Assembly: GCF_945859705.1 (NCBI RefSeq)
Contig: NC_079138.1
Location: 9,049,328-9,113,327 of the forward strand
DNA: 64,000 nt
Reading direction: 5' to 3'
Source: Episyrphus balteatus
Taxonomy: Eukaryota; Arthropoda; Insecta; Diptera; Syrphidae
In this document: positions 10,771 to 21,313 of the stretch, one piece after another
Position numbering within the stretch: the first letter of the stretch is position 1
Layout of the letters: each line of letters begins with the position of its first letter
Program-made: the position numbers and the translations under genes
The notes under the pieces: generated by a model
The model's database searches: none
What the model was told of the DNA's origin: nothing
Seen by the model: the letters and a program-made list of their open reading frames with translations, nothing else

Positions 10771-13700
10771 ATGAGTGTCAACTTAGCGAAACACCCATCA
10801 CTGATCCAAACGGGACTAGGTGCATAATTTGCCGTTATTTAGTCGTTAATTAGTTGTGGTAATTTTGATTTTGTCGTTCATTGTTTTCATATATCGTCCC
10901 GTTTCTGCGTGAACCACGTATCTACATAGCAAATTTTGTTCTGTTCTTAAAAGAAATATACATTTTTCTAAAAATTAAAATTATGAATTGAACAAATGGA
11001 AATCAAGTTATGTTTATGACATATTGATTGAGTTGTTTCTAAACTAAAACCTTTGTATCTATTCTTTTTTTAAGTTCTAGAGCAAATTTTAACAGAAAAA
11101 AAAATCTTAAACAAAAATGTACTTACGAGGTTCAAGCAGAAACGGGACGATATATTTTTGATGTTTCGCTAACTTGATATCAACTTAGCGAAACAACAAC
11201 TCTTAAAAAAGGTCTTTTTGAAAACTTGAGTATGCCGGAATTTGCCGTTAATTAGTCGTTAATTAGTTGTGATAATTTCGATTTTGTCACTCATTGATTT
11301 CATAGGAAAATATGTTGTTTCGCTAACTTGATATCAACCTAGCGAAACACCATCTCTAAACAATTTTTTTTTGGAAAACTAAGTATGAGGGAATTTGCTG
11401 TTAATTAGTTGTTAATTAGTTGTGCCAATTTCAATTTTGTCGTTCACTGTTTTCTTTCAAATTTTTGACATTTTCCCAATTTGACATGAATTTACCAATT
11501 TTTGCTTCAAAAAGTGACTTAAACTTGACGCATCAAAGCGTGGCTTATATAAAAAATTTGCCATTTGAGACCCTCGAATTAGTTGTGCCAATTTCAATTT
11601 TGTCGTTCACTGTTTTCATTCAAATGTTTGACATTTTCCCAATTTGACATGAATTTACCAATTTTTACTTCAAAAAGTGACTTAAACTTGACGCACCAAA
11701 GCGTGGCTTATACCAAAATTTGCCGTTCGAGACCCTCGAATTAGTTGTGGCATTTTCAATTTTGTCGCTAACTGTTTTCATTCAAATTGAGTGTTGTTCC
11801 GCTAACTTGACACGAATTTACCAAGTTTCACTTAAAAAGTAGCTTAAACTTAACGCATCAAAGCGTGGCTTGCACCTGAATTTGTTGTTCGGGACCCTCG
11901 AATTAGTTGTGGCATTTTCAATTTTGTTGCTCACTGTTTTCATTCAAATTGAGTGTTGTTCCGCTAACTTGACACGAATTTACCAAGTTTCGCTCAAAAA
12001 GTGGCTTAAACTTAACGCATCAAAGCGTGGCTTGCACTTGAATTTGTTGTTCGGGACCCTCGATTTAGTTGTACCAATTTCAATTTTGTCGTTCACTGTT
12101 TTCATTGAAAAGTGTGTTGTTTCGCTAACTTGACGTGTCAACTTAGCGAGGCACCCTCCAAAAAGTGGCTTAAACTTAACGCATCAAAGCGTGGCTTATA
12201 CCTGAATTTGCCGTTCGGGACCCTCGAATTAGTTGTGCCATTTTCAATTTTGTCGCTAACTGTTTTCATTAAAATTTTTGACATTTTCCAAATTTGAAAA
12301 AAATTTACCAATTTTCGCTTAAAAAGTGGCTTAAACTTAACGCATCAAAGCGTGGCTTATACCAAAATTTGCCGTTCGAGACCCTCGAATTAGTTGTGGC
12401 ATTTTCAATTTTGTCGCTAACTGTTTTCATTCAAATTGAGTGTTGTTCCGCTAACTTGACACGAATTTACCAAGTTTCGCTTAAAAAGTAGCTTAAACTT
12501 AACGCATCAAAGCGTGGCTTGCACCTGAATTTGTTGTTCGGGACCCTCGAATTAGTTGTGGCATTTTCAATTTTGTCGCTCACTGTTTTCATTCAAATTG
12601 AGTGTTGTTCCGCTAACTTGACACGAATTTACCAAGTTTCGCTTAAAAAGTGGCTTAAACTTAACGCATCAAAGCGTGGCTTGCACCTGAATTTGCCGTT
12701 CGGGACCCTCGAATTAGTTGTGCCAATTTCAATTTTTTCTGTTTCCTATTTTGACACGAATTTACCAAGTTTCAAATTCTCTTATATTTTTCAATATGAA
12801 ATTGGCTGAACGCATTCATTTTCAATTTTATTCACCTCGATATTCACCATAGCTGACCATAGAGCAAAAGTATCTTGTTCTCCTTTTCATGAGTATAATT
12901 TTGTCTCTTTTTGTCTAGCGGTAAAATATACTGGCACCAGACAAACAAAAATGTCATTTAACGGTCTAGCTGGCAAATTTTGGTATAAGCCACGCTTTGA
13001 TGCGTTAAGTTTAAGCCACTTTTTAAGCGAAAATTGGTAAATTTTTTTCAAATTTGGAAAATGTCAAAAATTTGAATGAAAACAGTTAGCGACAAAATTG
13101 AAAATGGCACAACTAATTCGAGGGTCCCGAACGGCAAATTCAGGTATAAGCCACGCTTTGATGCGTTAAGTTTAAGCCACTTTTTGGAGGGTGCCTCGCT
13201 AAGTTGACACGTCAAGTTAGCGAAACAACACACTTTTCAATGAAAACAGTGAACGACAAAATTTAAATTGGTACAACTCAATCGAGGGTCCCGAACAACA
13301 AATTCAGGTGCAAGCCACGCTTTGATGCGTTAAGTTTAAGCCACTTTTTAAGCGAAACTTGGTAAATTCGTGTCAAGTTAGCGGAACAACACTCAATTTG
13401 AATGAAAACAGTGAGCAACAAAATTGAAATTGGCACAACTAATTTGAGGGTCTCAAACGGCAAATTTTGGTATAAGCCACGCTTTGGTGCGTCAAGTTTA
13501 AGTCACTTTTTGAAGTAAAAATTGGTAAATTCATGTCAAATTGGGAAAATGTCAAACATTTAAATGAAAACAGTGAACGACAAAATTGAAATTGGCACAA
13601 CTAATTCGAGGGTCTCAAATGGCAAATTTTGGTATAAGCCACGCTTTGATGCGTCAAGTTTAAGTCACTTTTTGAAGCAAAAATTGGTAAATTCATGTCA

Positions 13701-14269
13701 AATTGGGAAAATGTCAAAAATTTGAAAGAAAACAGTGAACGACAAAATTGAAATTGGCACAACTAATTAACAACTAATTAACAGCAAATTCCCTCATACT
13801 TAGTTTTCCAAAAAAAAATTGTTTAGAGATGGTGTTTCGCTAGGTTGATATCAAGTTAGCGAAACAACATATTTTCCTATGAAATCAATGAGCGACAAAA
13901 TCGAAATTATCACAACTAATTAACGACTAATTAACGGCAAATTCCGGCATACTCAAGTTTTCAAAAAGACCTTTTTTAAGAGTTGTTTTTTCGCTAAGTT
14001 GATATCAAGTTAGCGAAACATCAAAAATATATATGAAAACAATGAACGACAAAATCAAAATTACCACAACTAATTAACGACTAAATAACGGCAAATTATG
14101 CACCTAGTCCCGTTTGGATCAGTGATGGGTGTTTCGTTAGCGAAACATCAAAAATATATATGAAAACAATGAACGACAAAATCAAAATTACCACAACTAA
14201 TTAACGACTAAATAACGGCAAATTATGCACCTAGTCCCGTTTGGATCAGTGATGGGTGTTGACACTCAT
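10771..14269. mobile_element. 3.5 kb fold-back transposon with 9 bp target duplication
   Basis: The outer 12 bases ATGAGTGTCAAC are mirrored exactly at 14258-14269. GTCTTCGTC flanks both ends (10762-10770 and 14270-14278), and removing the element rejoins the integrase frame. The arms are long and partly made of a sub-repeat of about 163 bp: about eight units in the left arm (11420-12760) and about five inverted in the right (12985-13740). A non-repeated centre lies at about 12780-12985. Each unit carries gcatcaaagcgtggctt. No transposase was found. Long sub-repeated arms with a 9 bp duplication recall Drosophila Foldback or long-TIR Mutator-like elements; sequence relationship is not shown. 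The short unit-by-unit reading frames are by-products of the repeat. Confidence 0.92.
14009..14262 (+). repeat. 127 bp tandem duplication at the right end of the fold-back element
   Basis: 14009-14135 and 14136-14262 are almost identical and include the outermost gttagcgaaacatcaaaaat to gatgggtgtt stretch. The left end has only one copy. The element therefore has an asymmetric terminus in which an inner near-copy of the end lies just inside the real end. Confidence 0.85.
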
Positions 14270-14278
14270 GTCTTCGTC

Positions 14279-15045
14279 TGTTTCGTTGTGAAGGCGGTCC
14301 ATCTGGAGGTTGTCTCAGATTTAACTACTGAAGGGTTTATTGCAGCACTTAAACGATTTGTGGCAAGACGAGGTTTATGCAAAGATCTGTATTGCGATAA
14401 TGGGACGAATTTTGTTGGGGCCCGTAACCAGTTAGAAGAGTTCAGGCGAAGTTTTCTTGACCAGAAAACGGAACAAAGAATAAGTCAATGGTGTGCCGCA
14501 GAGCGAATTCAATTCCATCATATACCTCCAAAGACTCCACATTTTGGTGGGCTATGGGAGGCCGCCGTGAAGTCAGCCAAAAAACATCTCGTTCGCACCG
14601 TCGGGGAAACTTCCCTTACCTTTGAAGAACTGTCAACTGTTGTGGCTGATATCGAGGCCATATTGAATTCCCGTCCAATGTATGCGATGTCCAATGACCC
14701 GAGTGATGAAGAAGTCCTTACTCCTGGTCATTTTTTAATTGGTGGTCCATTAAATGCAATAGTCGAACCAGTGGTCACTGACTACAAGATGTCTGCGTTG
14801 AAGAGATGGCGACAGCTGACTTTAATAAAGCAGCATTTTTGGAATCGATGGTCGAAGGAATATCTAGTGGACTTACAAAGACGAGTAAAATGGTCTGATT
14901 CATCTCAAAATGTCAAAATTAATAGTCTAGTTCTCGTTGGGGATGACAATGCACCTCCACAAAACTGGCTGTTGATATCAATACAAAAAAGGGGGTGATT
15001 CGAAGATCGATTCATCGGATAGCACCACTTCCACTAGATGATTGA
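14279..15045 (+). pseudogene. BEL/Pao integrase, catalytic core and C-terminus
   Basis: The frame resumes right after the target duplication with CFVVKAVHLEVVSDL. The second aspartate is in YCDNGTNFVGA and the glutamate in GLWEAAVKSAKKHL, so with the aspartate before the insertion all three DDE residues are still encoded. The C-terminal SH3-like end is shortened: after PPQNWLLI the frame shifts near 14980. The family-typical ending IHRIAPLP appears in the next frame and stops at 15045. A polypurine-type stretch follows before the 3' LTR. Confidence 0.9.
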
Positions 15046-15063
15046 AGATACCCTTTGGATACT

Positions 15064-15078
15064 TCAAGGCGGGCAGGA
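15064..15078 (+). promoter_or_regulatory. Polypurine-tract region before the 3' LTR
   Basis: Purine-rich caaggcgggcaggat sits directly upstream of the LTR start TGTTTAAGC, the place where plus-strand synthesis is primed in LTR retrotransposons. It is short and interrupted by two C and one T. Confidence 0.5.
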
Positions 15079-15473
15079 TGTTTAAGCTGCGAACTCCGAA
15101 TATAATATGTTTATATTATAATTTATTTTACTATACACAATGTTATATCTTTGAAGTAATATATGCATTTGTATTAAACTATAAGTAATGAAAATGAAAC
15201 AAAAAATAATTAATCTTAATTAATACTAAATTGAACTAAATAGTCAACACTAAAACATTGCTGAATTTCTCTCTTATAATTTAACGAAAAATGAACATAA
15301 GGATTGTCGAATAAAATAAAAAGAAATGATATCGTTGAACTAGCCACGATAAGACAGACGTGTGTTTTATTAGCAGCAAGTACTTTAAATATATATCTAA
15401 AATATCCTATAAAGTTGGACTTGCCTTTTTAATTTAATTTTAATTTCGATTGTGAAAACTATCACAAGAAACA
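15079..15473 (+). repeat. 3' LTR of the BEL/Pao element
   Basis: This copy is 395 bp, the same length as the 5' LTR, with 6 substitutions seen by eye. The tract ends AACA and is followed by the degenerate target copy TTAGG. Confidence 0.95.
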
Positions 15474-15910
15474 TTAGGTTTTAGCAACCCAAAAACTATA
15501 TGAAAACCTAGACGCAACCATAGATAAGAAATTTTGTTTTTTTGGTTTTGACATTTTTTGAAGGATATCTCAGAAACCTGACGTGATAGGACAAAATTGA
15601 CTTCGAATCTGGATTCAGCGATCCAAAAACTTTATGATTAACATATTCGCACATCCAGATCAGAGAAAAAAATTTTTTGTTTTCGTGACATTTTTTGAGG
15701 TTATCTCGAAAACCTGACGTGATGGGGCAACCCAAAAACTATATGAAAAACTTAGTCGCAACCCCAGGTCAGAACTTTTATTTTTTTTGTGTGGCTGTGT
15801 TATCAAAAGAAAATTCGAAAAAAGATTCAAGCCTCTTGAGGCTTCATGTAATATCTGACTTTGACAGTTCCTTTACCATTTTACCAAGTTTTCAGTTTTA
15901 GACGTTTACA
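15474..15910. repeat. Remainder of the interrupted fold-back right arm
   Basis: From about 15479 to 15800 the sequence is the inverted counterpart of 2101-2460, with the same cctgacgtgat and aacccaaaaactatatgaaa words. At 15828-15860 the segment around gcctcttgaggcttcatgta mirrors 1580-1603, which suggests the fold-back originally reached that far and the left arm later gained about 490 bp. Confidence 0.75.
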
Positions 15911-16031
15911 TTTTTTAAAATTCTCTGATTAGCCGCGTTTTTTTAAAACAAAGAAAGTACTTTTGTACTCACCCCGAACGTTTCGCATCAAATTTCATTG
16001 AGCGTGGTCACCGGGAAACTGCCATAAAATG

Positions 16032-16686
16032 TTAAAGTTGGTTAGATCGGCTCCGCAAGTTGTATTTGTGCGTAGGCCGTTCTAACTCTGGTTGTTGTTG
16101 TTGTTGTTGGGGTTCTTCTTGAATTTGAATTTGTTGGGAGCAAACAATGCTCACTACATCACAGGGTGTTATCACTTCAACTTGGGATGACCGTGAGGTG
16201 TTGATGACGGTATCCCATGAACGCGAAAGTTTAAAACTGTCGTCACGATTAAAGTTTTTGTGGCGTTTTATTTCAATCTCCTCGCGTACCAGCCGTGGAA
16301 TGTAGTGCGACTCTTGAGCTAACACCTTCGCTTGGTCGAAGTGTATCCAGTGGTGTTCGTCTGGATTGTCCAATAAGTGCTCGCAAATTGCCGATTTTTC
16401 CCGTTGGCTTTTGCTAACCGCACTTATGTGCTCTTTTAAGCGAGTGGCAATGCTTCTTTGTGTTTGTCCAACGTAACACGACCCACAGCTACAAGGAACA
16501 GCATACACGCCTGGTGTTTGCAAAGGAAATTGGTCCTTTGGTGACTGGAGATAGTTTTTTATCTTTTTTGGTGGCATAAATATGGATTTTACTCCATATC
16601 TTTTTAATACCTTGCCAACTCTATCTGTCACCCCCTTGACATATGGTAAGAAAGCTTTTTTGTCCAGGTTGCTTTCTTCCCTCTCC
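16032..16686 (-). pseudogene. Penelope-like GIY-YIG endonuclease domain, minus-strand copy
   Basis: The frame opens at the palindrome edge (about 16686) and encodes the linker AFLPYVKGVTDRVGKV, then PGVYAVPCSCGSCYVGQTQ, in which GVY and YVG are the GIY and YIG halves. RLKEH carries the conserved arginine, followed by a charged, glutamine-rich tail ending at 16032. It matches the plus-strand copy almost residue for residue in the shared part; visible changes include SIVCS versus SIACS and RSRSN versus QSRSN near the C-terminus. The domain would nick DNA for insertion; the missing reverse transcriptase makes this a remnant. Confidence 0.85.
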
Positions 16687-17455
16687 TAACCATTCGCATG
16701 GAGAACATTGTCAACCAAATTCAGCTCAGCCGTCAGATGTTCTTCGTCACAAATTCTATGAGCGAAGGAAACAAAGAACATGGAAACCAAAGGTGTCACA
16801 GGAGAGGGAAGAAAGCAACCTGGACAAAAAAGCTTTCTTACCATATGTCAAGGGGGTGACAGATAGAGTTGGCAAGGTATTAAAAAGATATGGAGTAAAA
16901 TCCATATTTATGCCACCAAAAAAGATAAAAAACTATCTCCAGTCACCAAAGGACCAATTTCCTTTGCAAACACCAGGCGTGTATGCTGTTCCTTGTAGCT
17001 GTGGGTCGTGTTACGTTGGACAAACACAAAGAAGCATTGCCACTCGCTTAAAAGAGCACATAAGTGCGGTTAGCAAAAGCCAACGGGAAAAATCGGCAAT
17101 TTGCGAGCACTTATTGGACAATCCAGACGAACACCACTGGATACACTTCGACCAAGCGAAGGTGTTAGCTCAAGAGTCGCACTACATTCCACGGCTGGTA
17201 CGCGAGGAGATTGAAATAAAACGCCACAAAAACTTTAATCGTGACGACAGTTTTAAACTTTCGCGTTCATGGGATACCGTCATCAACACCTCACGGTCAT
17301 CCCAAGTTGAAGTGATAACACCCTGTGATGTAGTGAGCATTGCTTGCTCCCAACAAATTCAAATTCAAGAAGAACCCCAACAACAACAACAACAACCAGA
17401 GTTAGAACGGCCTACGCACAAATACAACTTGCAGAGCCGATCTAACCAACTTTAA
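16643..17455 (+). pseudogene. Penelope-like GIY-YIG endonuclease domain, plus-strand copy
   Basis: 270 codons are open. The first 50 or so come from the spacer and the other arm and are probably not natural. The Penelope part runs from about residue 53: the linker AFLPYVKGVTDRVGKV, SIFMPPKKIKNYL, the GIY-YIG core with GVY near residue 112 and YVG near 124, then RLKEHISAV and an EHLLDNPDEHHW segment. It ends in a glutamine-rich, basic tail. The CSCGSC cysteines between the two halves of the core are of the kind seen in Penelope-type GIY-YIG domains. Uninterrupted reading in both arms suggests a fairly young insertion. Confidence 0.85.
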
Positions 17456-17575
17456 CATTTTATGGCAGTTTCTCGGTGACCACGCTCAATGAAATTTGAT
17501 GCGAAACGTTCGGGGTGAGTACAAAAGTACTTTCTTTGTTTTAAAAAAACGCGGCTAATCCGAGAATTTTAAAAA

Positions 17576-18431
17576 TTATGTCTGTAAGAAACCGTGAAAG
17601 CCTTAAAAGTTATATTGTTTGCATTTTTGCATAAAAGGCACTAATATTTTATCGCCGCATGGCAAAGCGTTTTTCTTATGAGGTTCAGGGAAAACTAACA
17701 AAAACGTTTTTTTTGTTCCTTTTCTTCAATAACCAAAAAAGTGAAAAAAAGGGAAATTTACAAAATTAAATTTTTTTTATTTCTTTCTAATGCTATTTGT
17801 TTTTGTTTATTAAAGCAAAAAATAAGCTTTCTGCATTATTATTTTTGATTTTCAGGTAAGAAAAACTGTCAAAAATGAGTTTGAAAATTTTGTAAAAAAG
17901 AGTTAAGGTAAAACTACAACGGCCACTTTTTGCAAAAAGTCAAAAAGTGAACATTTTCAAACTCATTTTGTGACAGTTTTTCCCATCACAAAATTGAAAA
18001 TATTGATGCAGAAAGCTTATTTTTTGGTGTAAAAAACAATTTTTGTAGTTTTTTCCAAAAAAAAAAAGCGCTAGAAAGAAATAAAAATTTTTAACCTTTG
18101 TAAATTTCCCACTTTTTCACTTTTTAGGCCATTGTGGTTATACCTTTAACAAATTGTTTTTATACAAAAAAATATGGTTTCCGCATTTTTTGTTTTAATT
18201 TTCTAGCCCAAAAAAACCATACAAAAATGCGTTTGAAAATTTTCACTTTTGTACTTTTTCACTTTTTGAGCTAATGTAGTTGAAAGCCACTTTATGCAAA
18301 AAGTCAATAAGTCAACATTTTCAAACTCATTTTGTGATAGTTTTTTCGACCAAAAAAATTAAAAATAATGATGCAGAAAGCTTATTTTTTGGTTTGAAAA
18401 ACAATTTTTGTAGTTTTTTACAAATGGAGTA
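17576..18431. repeat. AT-rich nested inverted repeats
   Basis: 17731-17905 is mirrored at about 17940-18126, with words such as aagctttctgcat against atgcagaaagctt. A third, partial unit follows at 18140-18420. Parts of the unit (taaatttcccactttttcac) continue at 20200-20240 beyond the TA-flanked element, so that element landed inside this repeat. No coding content. Confidence 0.75.
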
Positions 18432-20172
18432 CTCCAGTCAAAGCGTCGGAAAAAAGGGCCTCACCTTGCGCAGAGAGGCACTGTCAGTTTTTATTTCATG
18501 GATCGATAGGGGTATATTTAAAAGGCTTAAACCCAATTTCTCACCACCTGATCATTCTTTTTAGCGGAGTTATTCACAAAAATGCATTTTTTGGGATATT
18601 TTACTTCTAAGCTAATATCTTTGCTCCAGATTGTCGTAGACCAAAAAATAAACATACATTCTCTTCCTTATAATAATTTCTATCGTTGTATTTGAGTGAG
18701 TAAATACAAAATGGCAGCCATTTAAAGTCATATTCTTGCTGTTAAAAAACACATTTTTGTCATTATTTCGAAAAAAGCTTACATCATGATTGACATTTTT
18801 CTAATTTATTTTGTAGCCCTATTCATGTCCTGCATTTTACAGAAAAAATCAGCTCTTTATCACCAAAGATGGCCGAGCAATTGATAAATGAACGCATGCA
18901 AAACCGGTGCGAAAACACCCAAAAATATCGTTTTTTGGGAATAACTCGGCTTCAGAGTATCCTACGACAAAAAATAAAGCTATTAATTGTTCGTTACAAC
19001 ATTTTCTATCGATTTGGTGCACATTATTTTTGTTGAAACAAATAAAAAAAAAGTTATATTAAGTCAAAGACGTTTTTTTGTTTAGCAAACTTTTGCCTAA
19101 TTATTTTATAAACAGTGCAAGTATTGGCTAACAAAATAAAATACTGTTGTAGCCCTTTAAATTATCTACAATTTAAAGAAAAAATTAGCTCTCTACGACC
19201 CACACGAGCCGAGTTATTATAATTTTAAGAAAGCATCATTCCGTAAGAAAATTTAAAAAAATTTCCCTTGTTTATAAGTCGAATAATAGTTCTCAGTGAG
19301 AGGGGTTGTTTTCATTGTTTCTTGTTATAAGAGGATTTGTCTCATGTTTTTCGTTGGGCATTTGGAACTTTTTTAAAAAATTAATTTCTCGACTCGTGTG
19401 GGTCGTAGAGAGCTAATTTTTTTTTAAATTGTAGATAATTTAAAGGGCTACAACAGTATTTTATTTTGTTAGCAAATTCTTGCACTGTTTATAAAATAAT
19501 AAGGCAAAAGTTTGCTAAACAAAAAAAGTCTTTGACTTAATATAACTTATTTTTTATTTGTTTCAACAAAAATAATGTGCACCAAATCTATAGAAAATGT
19601 TGTAACGAACAATTAATAGCTTTATTTTTTGTCGTAGGATACTCTGAAGCCGAGTTATTCCCAAAAAACGATATTTTTGGGTGTTTTCGCACCGGTTTTG
19701 CATGCGTTCATTTATCAATTGCTCGGCCATCTTTGGTGATAAAGAGCTGATTTTTTCTGTAAAATGCAGGACATGAATAGGGCTACAAAATAAATTAGAA
19801 AAATGTCAATCATGATATAAGCTTTTTTCGAAATAATGACAAAAATGTGTTTTTTAACAGCAAGAATTTGACTTTAAATGGCTGCCATTTTGTATTTACT
19901 CACTCAAATACAATGAAATTGCATACAACGATAGAAAATATTATAAGGAAGAGAATGTATGTTTATTTTTTGGTCTACGACAATCTGGAGCAAAGATATT
20001 AGCTTAGAAGTAAAATATCCCAAAAAATGCATTTTTGTGAATAACTCCGCTAAAAAGAATGATCAGGTGGTGAGAAATTGGGTTTAAGCCTTTTAAATAT
20101 ACCCCTATCGATCCATGAAATAAAAACTGACAGTGCCTCTCTGCGCAAGGTCAAATGACGCTTTGACTGGAG
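18432..20172. mobile_element. 1.74 kb TA-flanked element with roughly 0.78 kb inverted arms
   Basis: Termini CTCCAGTCAAAGCGTC and its mirror are bounded by TA on each side (18430-18431 and 20173-20174), the signature of Tc1/mariner-type insertion. The arms run about 18432-19215 and 19388-20172 around a loop of about 170 bp. The right arm has small differences, such as a roughly 12-base insertion near 19913-19925. The arms hold no transposase. The interior words gagttattcacaaaaatgcattttt and accggttttgcatgcgt recur mirrored. Confidence 0.85.
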
Positions 20173-20174
20173 TA

Positions 20175-21313
20175 GAGCTTGAAAGAAATAAATTTTGTTT
20201 ACTTTTGTAAATTTCCCACTTTTTCACTTTTTAGGTCATTGTAGTTATGGCTTTAACATAAAAAAAAACGTTGTTGTGCGACGCAGTTGGTGTGGTAAAG
20301 CCTTAAGAATTGATTTGTTTGATTAAAAAATGTCGATTCTCACCACATAGTACCACGGATTACCTTTTTAGTACTGTATACTGTGAAGATCAACACCTGA
20401 ACGCGCCTTTAATAAATGTGAACCTATCTTAAATCATTAATAAGTATCTGAACGCATTCATTAAAATTTTCCTGGAGAAATTTACACGGATTTGCACACA
20501 CACTTTGAAGATTTGACATTTCTCAAACGCCAAGCTGAAAGATTTCTTCGTGTTGTTAATTTGAGAACATCAACTTCAAATAAAGAGTAAATTCTAATTG
20601 AATATCGTTTTTTTATTGCGGAAAAATATAAAATAAATAAAAAAAAAAAAACAATTTGCGATCATAATATATTTTTTCCTGGCATAGTTATTGTGAAAAA
20701 GTCAAATTACTGTGACTTTTCTTCCCGTAATTGTCTTCAGGATATTTTTTCTCTGTAAAACGACAGCATACGGCCAAAATAATTAACCTTCTACTTCATC
20801 TTCACTCAGATCTTAATAATATCTGCAATTTCCTTTTGATTTTGATTTAATTTAAATTAAATTAAATTAAATTAAATTATCCCACGCCTCTTTCCCCCCC
20901 AGATACCGCACGCGCTGGGGTCCATTTACACCGAGTATGATGGCACTTGCGGTGGCTAGTCATATCGGCACTTAAATTAGAGTTTTTTGAAGAAAAAAAA
21001 TAAACACGAGATAAGAGCGGGGCTGCTTATTACAAGCAGATACAAAATGTAAAAATAAATATGTAACTATATGGGAGCATGGGGAAACATACAACCATAT
21101 AGAAAAAGAATTAAAATAAAGTATTAAATAAAGTTAAAATTTAAAAATAAGTAAAAAAAATTAAAAAAGTGTAGAAAAAAAAACAATAAATAAAATAAAA
21201 AAGCATGCTTATGCACTTGTTAGATCAGTAAAAAAAATAAAAAGTCCAGTTTCAGTTTCTCTTTTACTATTTCACTATTTACTAATCTTTACTAATCTTT
21301 AGGTCCAAGAGGG
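20175..21313. other. Non-coding DNA, including the probable 3' UTR of the minus-strand non-LTR element
   Basis: No gene is seen. A TTAAA-type pentanucleotide run lies at about 20845-20880. It is followed by an unusually GC-rich 100 bp patch at 20881-20970 (cccacgcctctttcccccc). From 21313 leftwards lies A-rich sequence that may be the 3' UTR of the element at 21314-22530; its 3' end is not defined. Confidence 0.55.
20845..20880. repeat. Pentanucleotide microsatellite (TTAAA)n
   Basis: About seven consecutive TTAAA-type units are visible. Confidence 0.8.

Larger units (their letters stand above)
2577..15473 (+). mobile_element. BEL/Pao LTR retrotransposon, degenerate, with three nested insertions
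   Basis: The element has two 395 bp LTRs starting TGTTTAAGC and ending AACA, a primer-binding site, then gag, protease, reverse transcriptase, RNase H and integrase in BEL/Pao order on the plus strand. The flanks TTCGG (2572-2576) and TTAGG (15474-15478) look like a 5 bp target duplication with one later change. Removing element and duplication rejoins the fold-back arm in agreement with its partner arm. A jockey-like fragment (3123-4392), a DNA transposon (7825-8870) and a fold-back transposon (10771-14269) lie inside it. Stops, frameshifts and small deletions in every coding domain make it inactive. Confidence 0.95.
15911..17575. mobile_element. Head-to-head inverted pair of Penelope-like 3' fragments
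   Basis: 15911-16686 and 16801-17575 are inverted copies of about 775 bp separated by about 114 bp that occurs once. Each arm carries the same GIY-YIG coding segment reading outward from the centre and the same roughly 100 bp beyond its stop, ending near gattagccgcg. Penelope-like elements are known for terminal duplications in direct or inverted order, so this may be a native structure or an insertion of two truncated copies. No reverse transcriptase part is present. Confidence 0.8.

Noticed and set aside
11420..13463. Series of 60-96 codon frames with shared segments on both strands
   Set aside because: They are the roughly 163 bp sub-repeat of the fold-back element read repeatedly, with no domain or start context.
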